Of a stretch of 64,000 nt of DNA, positions 58,267 through 64,000 are shown piece after piece. Source of the stretch: Lamellibrachia satsuma (lineage: Eukaryota > Annelida > Polychaeta > Sabellida > Siboglinidae). How positions within the stretch are numbered: the stretch's first letter is position 1; every line of letters begins with the position of its first letter. Under the pieces are notes generated by a model. It made no database searches. It saw only the letters and a list, made by a program, of their open reading frames with translations, and was not told the DNA's origin. The translations under genes were made by a program, and so were the position numbers. The stretch covers positions 4,308,501 to 4,372,500 of the forward strand of contig BSQZ01000002.1 of the NCBI GenBank assembly GCA_033239005.1, given 5' to 3'.

Positions 58267-58789
58267 GGCGCCTTTAATTTAACGTCGCGACGAAAAAAGC
58301 GACGGAAGACGCTCGGTTGAGGGGTTCGATCGTTCACTGCAACAACATCATCAGATATGCCAGGCACGGGACAGCCTTGTTTAGGCTAGACTGCATTTCT
58401 TGCTTTTAAGACCTACATGCCATGAGTGTTAATAGGCTTATGTGAGTTCTATTGGACCTTCTACTGTACACGCTAAACGGTGCGTTCAAATACTCCTACG
58501 CTTGTCTGGTTACGTTTTTAAAATAAATTGTGTGTGTGTTGTCGTAGAAGTCCAAGGGGTGGTCGTTTACTTGGATGAATACGTGATTGGTCTACATGAA
58601 TAGCTGCAGTCAGTGTGCAATGTTTATAGGTATTAATCATAGAATACCTCTTACATGTAACAGTTGTGATTGGCTAAACAGGATCTTTCGTGAACTACGT
58701 GACGTTTACTACAACCTTGTTATACCACGTGGAATCAAGTTTTCACAGCCTTGTTTGCCTTTCCACGCAACACCCACCTTTCTCGGGTC

Positions 58790-59215
58790 ATTCGGTACCA
58801 CATGTTTCCTAATCATCGCGTCTTACAGTATAATCCCACTGTCCTTCCCATGGGATGTCCTTGTCCTTACACTGGCACCGCTCCCCGTCTCCGGGCCACA
58901 CGTCCCGACCACACAGGAAAGTCTCGCTCCCCCTGCCTTTCAGTCAACCATATTTCACAAGATCGAATATATAAGATTGCCATCCAAAACAAACACCACA
59001 TATGGCAAGTGAACCAAAAAGTCATTGGCTTTATCGAGAACTCAACGTTGTTCATCTATAATATTATGATATTATGCATAGCACCCCCCCCCCGGACATT
59101 TTGTTTTTAAACACATTCACACGTTTTGCGTTTACACAATCAGTAGATAATTTGTTCCAATCGTACATCGTGTGAAAATGAATACTTTCTGATATCCAAT
59201 CTGCACTGTTCCTTT
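58790..59215 (-). mobile_element. LINE 3' end, local duplicate copy 2
   Basis: On the minus strand the first part reads DIRKYSFSHDV then, shifted one base, WNKLSTDCVNAKRVNVFKNK, the same C-terminal motif as the 110-bp repeat at 3146-3593. The 3' UTR follows with TCGATAAAGCCAATGAC. About 1.07 kb from the first copy. Confidence 0.75.
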
Positions 59216-59229
59216 ACCGACGTTACTTC

Positions 59230-59825
59230 GTGTCGTTTGGTTGTTTTATTTCCCATAAGTGTGAAAAACTAATTTTTATCAATATTGTCATTCTTATGCA
59301 ATTATATTTGATCTCCTCTTTGCAGCACCTATGTAGTGTCTCCCGCTGGCTTTCTCCACGTCTCGTGTCCTATAGCCCACATCAATCACCAACGATTCGT
59401 GCAGCGTCCATGTCAATATGCCTCGACCTGCCCACGCCCACAGAGTCGCCCTACACGGCTGTGTTAACCGTAGTATAACTTATATTTGCCTATTTGAACA
59501 GTGGCCTCTCTCGGCCACATATGGCTTTGCACCCGTGTCTGTTCCGTTGATTTCCCCAACCAAAACAGTTTAATTAACTCAATTAAGGGTTAACCAAAGT
59601 ATTAAATTGCACCATTCTCTATGCAATATATTCTCACATCTTCCTGTCACGTTTCGGCTGCACATAATCACGTATTGTTTCTTTCAGACTTTGATCTTCT
59701 ATCACAATGTGATTTGGTGCTGCAAGCTACAATAAAACTCAGTTCTTTCGACAATATTTCGCCGCATTATTATATTAAAACGACCTCACTATTAAGCCTC
59801 AGGACTGAGCCAAATTTACCTGTAT
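59230..59825. other. No gene seen
   Basis: Unique sequence; frames of 68-82 codons without domains. Confidence 0.4.
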
Positions 59826-59990
59826 AGCGAGGTGACCGTACTAGCGAGGTGACCGTGCTAGCGAGGTGACCGTGCTAGCGAGGTGACCGTACTAGCGAGG
59901 TGACCGTACTAGCGAGGTGACCGTACTAGCGAGGTGACCGTACTAACGAGGTAACCGTACTAGTGAGGTGACCGTACTAGCGGGAATAAG
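59826..59990. repeat. 17-bp minisatellite
   Basis: Nine to ten copies of AGCGAGGTGACCGTACT. Related single units recur at 60040-60085 (GCGAGGTGGCTGTACT). Confidence 0.95.
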
Positions 59991-60125
59991 TCCTACTGCT
60001 TTCCTACTGGAAATAATTTGGGTCTGTCCCAGGGTGATCACAATTGCGAGGTGGCTGTACTACAGAGGTGACCGTAAAGTGAGGTTCGATTGTATACTAC
60101 ACATCTGACCGTCGTCGAACCGGTT

Positions 60126-60242
60126 GTGTGATGTTTTGTGATGTTGTGTGATGTCGTGTGATGTCGTGTGATGTCATGTGATGTCGTGTGATGTCATGTG
60201 ATGTCGTGTGATGTTGTGTGATGTTGTGTGATGTTGTGTGAC
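60126..60242. repeat. 10-bp tandem repeat
   Basis: About eleven copies of ATGTCGTGTG or ATGTTGTGTG. Confidence 0.95.
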
Positions 60243-61210
60243 AGCCTAAGTTGATTGAGAATGTGATTTTAGATCTGTATAGCTACACTGTAACTACCGA
60301 TGCCTACCTGTCACAGAGTGCCAGTATCAGTAACGGTTGTGTTGCATTCCGAACGGTTTACACACGTCAACTAGTTAACATAGTGGTAGCTTGTTTAATG
60401 AGAATGTTAGTACAGTTATGCATAACATAATACCAGCCGATTTTGTTCCGCAATCATTAGCACAATTAAATCGGCTTCGACGCGAAAACAATGGGTTAGT
60501 TTATCCAAATCTCTCTCCCGCACCGAGTAAATTACACTCTTCTTCCGGTAGGTGCAGTTATATAAAAATGAATCATTTCTTCTGGCCGTGAGAACGCGTC
60601 GAAGGACGCAAAATGGACTCTGTTGTTAGTTGTCGCTTATTTATTAAGTATTTCCATGTGTTATGTTTTGTACATTATCCGACGAACTGGACCAATAACG
60701 TCACGTGATCTTTATGTTAGTCGCTGGTGTCACGCAAAGGCTGGTAACGAATTTAGCGTGTATCCGAGGAGTCTTCGACGCGGGGAGCCTCATTAGCGGG
60801 ACTCCCTCTAACGACGCTGCATTCAGCGCGTAGCCCCGATCCGTGCCGACAACAATGGGGCCTTTCGCTGGGTGTCGTGAGCGGTTTGAATTGGAATTAT
60901 AGTGCCGCATATTTTGTGAGGAGATTTTCTTATCGCACCTGGAAAGCGGTGAAAGGGGGGTCACCGCTGATGTTTGGTAAAGTAACAGTAAATACACAAA
61001 CGAACGGACAGCGACAGTACAAACAAGTGGTTGCATACTCACACACGTGCATGCACGGAACACACACGCCCGATGGTGTGTAGTGATTACACGGGAAATA
61101 TATGCACGACGTATTTAATTATATTACGGAATTTTTACTCAGTTTTATTTGGATTTGTTTCAAATATGTTTCACACGTGTGAAATGCTTCATTATCGAGT
61201 GTAGCGATAA
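60243..61210. other. No recognisable gene; CpG-rich part at 60700-60990
   Basis: A 120-codon minus-strand frame (61063-60701) covers a GC-richer segment with GPIVVGTDRGYALNAASLEG. The wording looks protein-like, but I cannot assign a family. Possibly a transposon piece. Confidence 0.25.
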
Positions 61211-61212
61211 AC

Positions 61213-61283
<71 letters not shown>
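61213..61283. repeat. (TA)n microsatellite
   Basis: About 35 TA dinucleotides. Confidence 0.97.
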
Positions 61284-61285
<2 letters not shown>

Positions 61286-61419
61286 AGGATACATTTTTAT
61301 TCTTTGAGGTAAAACATGCACAATGCCATTTGAAATGTGCTATTTCTAAACGATTTAAAGTAAGTAAGTAATGCGTGCGCACTGAGTGACATATTCGCCA
61401 ACCAATTACTACGGTTATT

Positions 61420-63260
61420 CATAATGCCCTGTTTAAACACGACGCCGCTGGCACGCGCCAAACCCAACCAGTACTGAATCCAGCACTTTCCATAACCGCA
61501 ATATCACGTGACCGCCGCAGCCACGCCTCTCCGTAAGTAGCCACGCCTCCCCGTACGTCATTGTCAGAGAAATCATTAGGCTGCAGCGAGCGAGAGCGCG
61601 CGACAAAAACATTTATCTCCATATGAATGGCGTCGATCTCGGCCGTGACGATGACTCGACTACAATACCTCGACCGTTCAACTACCCGCTGCAGTTGAGG
61701 GACATTAGTGTAACGATGCGGTCCGGCCAAGAAGCGTGCGGGTGCAAAGCGCCCCGGATTTGACACTAACGCGATTTTAATGGCACTTCCGTTGGTTGGC
61801 GAACATCGACCGGATCGCGGTGCCAGCCGTACGGGCGTTGTCAACGAACACGACGCGGCGATACGGTGGTCAGTGTAAGGACTGGCGCTACCCTGGGCTG
61901 GTACAGCTCATCCGATTGAGACCAGACGGTATCTGAAGATCTGCGGTTGCGGTCTTCAGCCGGAAGCGTGTCTGTGTTAACTCGCGCAAGTCTGCATATA
62001 CATGTCACTTTTTAAATAGAAAACACGGACACCGGTATCGACAACGGAATACACTGGTATTACTATTACGAGACGATCGCGTGTGACGATTCAGTACGTG
62101 ATATGTGTCTGACCGAGCACATCCGTAGGGTTATGTAACGTGTGTCGCGAACTGGGACTATTCGGGGTCCTGTGCACTAAACACGGACAACTGCGCGGTG
62201 TCAGGATGAGTGACAGCTGAAGTCACCATTCCTAGGACGTGTCCCGACGCTGCACTACCGACCGACCGACAACAACAACTTGCGCCACCGACTAACATCG
62301 GCATTAATCATTTGCCATTCTGCCGAAGCTGTTGTTGCTGCATTCCTACGGCGAGTGCGATACGCTGCTGGGGCCAGCAGTTACTGCCTGGGAATACATC
62401 ACCGGCCGACATCGACTGCGTAGCTGGGCCGGAATACACCTGTCTAACACCGGCGATACGTCGACTTGGCGTCGTTTCAGAGACGGACGCACACGCACTC
62501 ACATCTGACCGTTCTCGAGTGTGGACTTACCCAAGCATTGACGAGTCAGTCTCTGAAAGTGTAAGAGGAGATCTATTCTGAGATTTACAGTGTTGACCCA
62601 ACCATTCTGGCGGTGTTTCAGTCGACATATTACGTCGAGTCGTACATCATCTACGCCGAAGAAAACCAATCACTGCCGACCACCAGGGAAACTATATCCG
62701 TCGGCCAAGCGACCGACGCGAACGTTCACAGGCACTCGTCTCAGACCCACGCAACCCGATCTGCCTCCGGTGACTGAGATTACGCGCTTGTTTTTACCCG
62801 CGTACGGTACGTGTTGACAGATTGTTGAATAACTACTGCCGGTGTAGCTGTCAGATTCCGTCTGACTTTACGTGGCTTATCTGTCAGCGTACGCCGCTTG
62901 CTGCTAACGTCTGTCGTCACCGGGTAATGATAGTCATATTACCGTAACACCGAACTGAGTTGTGCGGGAGTCTGCCAGACGCAATAACCAGCCATTGGGG
63001 TATATTACAGCTCACAAGTTATCGGTTTAATCTTCGTGCCTTGTGCCTTGGGCGCGATAAGGCGGTGATCATTAAACAACTATCACCGCGTTGGCGGTGG
63101 AGTAAACGTCTACACACCAATAGAACTGAACGCTTCGAATCTGGGAATGTAGCGCCGTTGCGTGGTACTGTTGCCACCTTACGAAACAGGGAAGTGTATG
63201 TGAGAATCGCGACAGGTTTCCCGTCGAGATACCAGTGTTGTGACGGGCCGCGCTATTGCA
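61420..63260 (+). promoter_or_regulatory. CpG-rich 5' flank and probable 5' UTR of the FJX1-like gene
   Basis: From about 61420 the sequence turns GC- and CpG-rich and stays so to the window end, free of the microsatellites seen elsewhere. Frames occur on both strands (up to 141 codons), none with a recognised domain. An in-frame TGA at 63201-63203 closes the reading frame 60 nt before the ATG at 63261. Promoter and transcription start cannot be placed; no convincing TATA box was found. Confidence 0.45.
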
Positions 63261-64000
63261 ATGGGCAGACCTGAGATGTTGGTTATGGGTGGACTCGCAT
63301 TTTGCGCAGGATTATTTTTGGGTCTATTGTTGCATCTGCCTGGGGTATCATTGCCTCACAAGTCTGAACACCCGCCGGCCGCGATCGACGTTCACCGTGC
63401 TCGTCAACCTCTAGCGTCGGGTAAAGTCAACGCCTCGAGTAAAGTCTACGTCACGAGTCGATTGACGGGAATTCGGCAAGAGTCGATTCACCGGCCGCCC
63501 CAGTTGCCTGATGACGTAGATTACGCCGACTCTCGTCGTAACAAGTCACGCGGGAATGATACGGGCGGAAATGACGACATCGTCCTCTCCAGAATCATCG
63601 TCGAAGGCGTCTTCTGGAGCACCGAGGTCGAGGCCATGGCCCCGGACGGGTTCAGCGACGCCGACGTCGCCAGGTGGCGCGATAAGACGGAAACAGCGCG
63701 GGTTGCATCCCTCGACGCCGGATGCGGCATGATGCAGAACCGCCATCTTGTTTTCGATGACGCGACGCATGCGTGCGCACGATATCGGATCAATGCGGAT
63801 CAGATCCAGGGAGACGTGTTCTCGTTCCATCTCAGTCGTCTTCTCGGCATCCATCACGTACCGCCGTCCGTTCTGGCGACGACCGAAAGGCGGCGCCACC
63901 TGTGGTCCGGCGTCGACCGCCAGCTGGTCGCCGCCCAGTGGAACCCCGGTCGGGCGTTCGTCCTCACCCCGTGGGTGTCTGCCCTGGAACCCGCGTTCAT
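63261..64000 (+). CDS. fjx1-like: Four-jointed/FJX1-like Golgi kinase, 5' part (cut by window end)
   Basis: Open frame of 246 codons from ATG at 63261 to the window edge, with no intron. Residues 1-10 are a short cytosolic tail; about 11-32 (LAFCAGLFLGLLLHLPGVSL) form a signal anchor, so this is a type II membrane protein. A Ser/Arg-rich stem runs to about residue 105. The conserved domain follows: RIIVEGVFWS, SLDAGCGMMQNR, ACARYRINADQIQGDVFSFH then LSRLLGIHHVPPSVL, and WNPGRAFVLTPW. These match the four-jointed box family closely. Known members are Golgi Ser/Thr kinases that phosphorylate cadherin repeats of Fat and Dachsous, tuning planar polarity and Hippo signalling; vertebrate FJX1 is about 440 aa and single-exon. 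About half the protein, including the catalytic Asp region, lies beyond the window. Start chosen as the first ATG after an in-frame TGA (63201), with context GCAATGG. Confidence 0.93.
   Translation, partial: MGRPEMLVMGGLAFCAGLFLGLLLHLPGVSLPHKSEHPPAAIDVHRARQPLASGKVNASSKVYVTSRLTGIRQESIHRPPQLPDDVDYADSRRNKSRGNDTGGNDDIVLSRIIVEGVFWSTEVEAMAPDGFSDADVARWRDKTETARVASLDAGCGMMQNRHLVFDDATHACARYRINADQIQGDVFSFHLSRLLGIHHVPPSVLATTERRRHLWSGVDRQLVAAQWNPGRAFVLTPWVSALEPAF

Noticed and set aside
61419..61844. 141-codon minus-strand gene upstream of the FJX1-like gene
   Set aside because: GC-rich DNA leaves frames open by chance. There is no recognisable domain and it lies in the probable promoter/5' UTR region.

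Overview
This is nuclear DNA from an animal. Short exons with GT/AG introns, many degenerate non-LTR retrotransposon pieces, SINEs with a tRNA-like head, a vertebrate-like tRNA-Ala gene, PLAC8/cornifelin-type genes and a four-jointed (FJX1-type) kinase all point to a bilaterian. A marine invertebrate such as a lancelet, hemichordate or lophotrochozoan fits best, but the window alone does not settle this. No bacterial, viral or CRISPR feature was found.

Only six genes can be supported. Four are paralogous PLAC8-domain genes of identical design: 4921-6467 (+), 10532-12508 (-), 21427-27420 (-) and 41551-47381 (+). Each has three coding exons of 121 (112 in the fourth), 131 and 93 nt, with a phase-1 then a phase-0 intron, and encodes 111-114 residues. 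All four also carry a splice acceptor 13-14 nt before the ATG, so each should have an upstream noncoding first exon. The fifth gene is tRNA-Ala(AGC) at 52997-53069 (-). The sixth is the 5' half of a four-jointed/FJX1-like Golgi kinase gene, starting at 63261 (+) and cut by the window end.

Layout: 0-4.6 kb, repeats, a SINE, a LINE tail amplified in tandem, and a possible CRE/TATA promoter; 4.9-12.5 kb, the convergent PLAC8 genes 1 and 2; 12.5-21.4 kb, a 50-bp array, a LINE 3' end, a CpG-rich patch and a 1.5-kb 24-bp minisatellite; 21.4-27.4 kb, PLAC8 gene 3 with a repeat-filled first intron (27-bp array, degenerate LINE, GT tract, 268-bp AT palindrome); 27.5-41 kb, a MITE, a 3.5-kb double minisatellite (31-bp then 37-bp units), GGGCC-rich DNA-transposon-like elements and RTE-like LINE pieces; 41.5-47.4 kb, PLAC8 gene 4 with a CR1-like LINE in intron 1; 47.4-63 kb, LINE fragments, arrays and the tRNA; 61.4-64 kb, CpG-rich flank and the FJX1-like gene.

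The PLAC8 genes are a local duplication cluster and presumably share a biochemical role. The kinase and the tRNA are unrelated neighbours. The most unusual theme is that several minisatellites have grown out of sequence inside transposons: a LINE C-terminus repeated four times, two arrays inside LINE coding sequence, and one in the tRNA-like head of a SINE. Other notable items are an inverted pair of hammerhead-like motifs and arrays with higher-order structure. I found no convincing new biological system.
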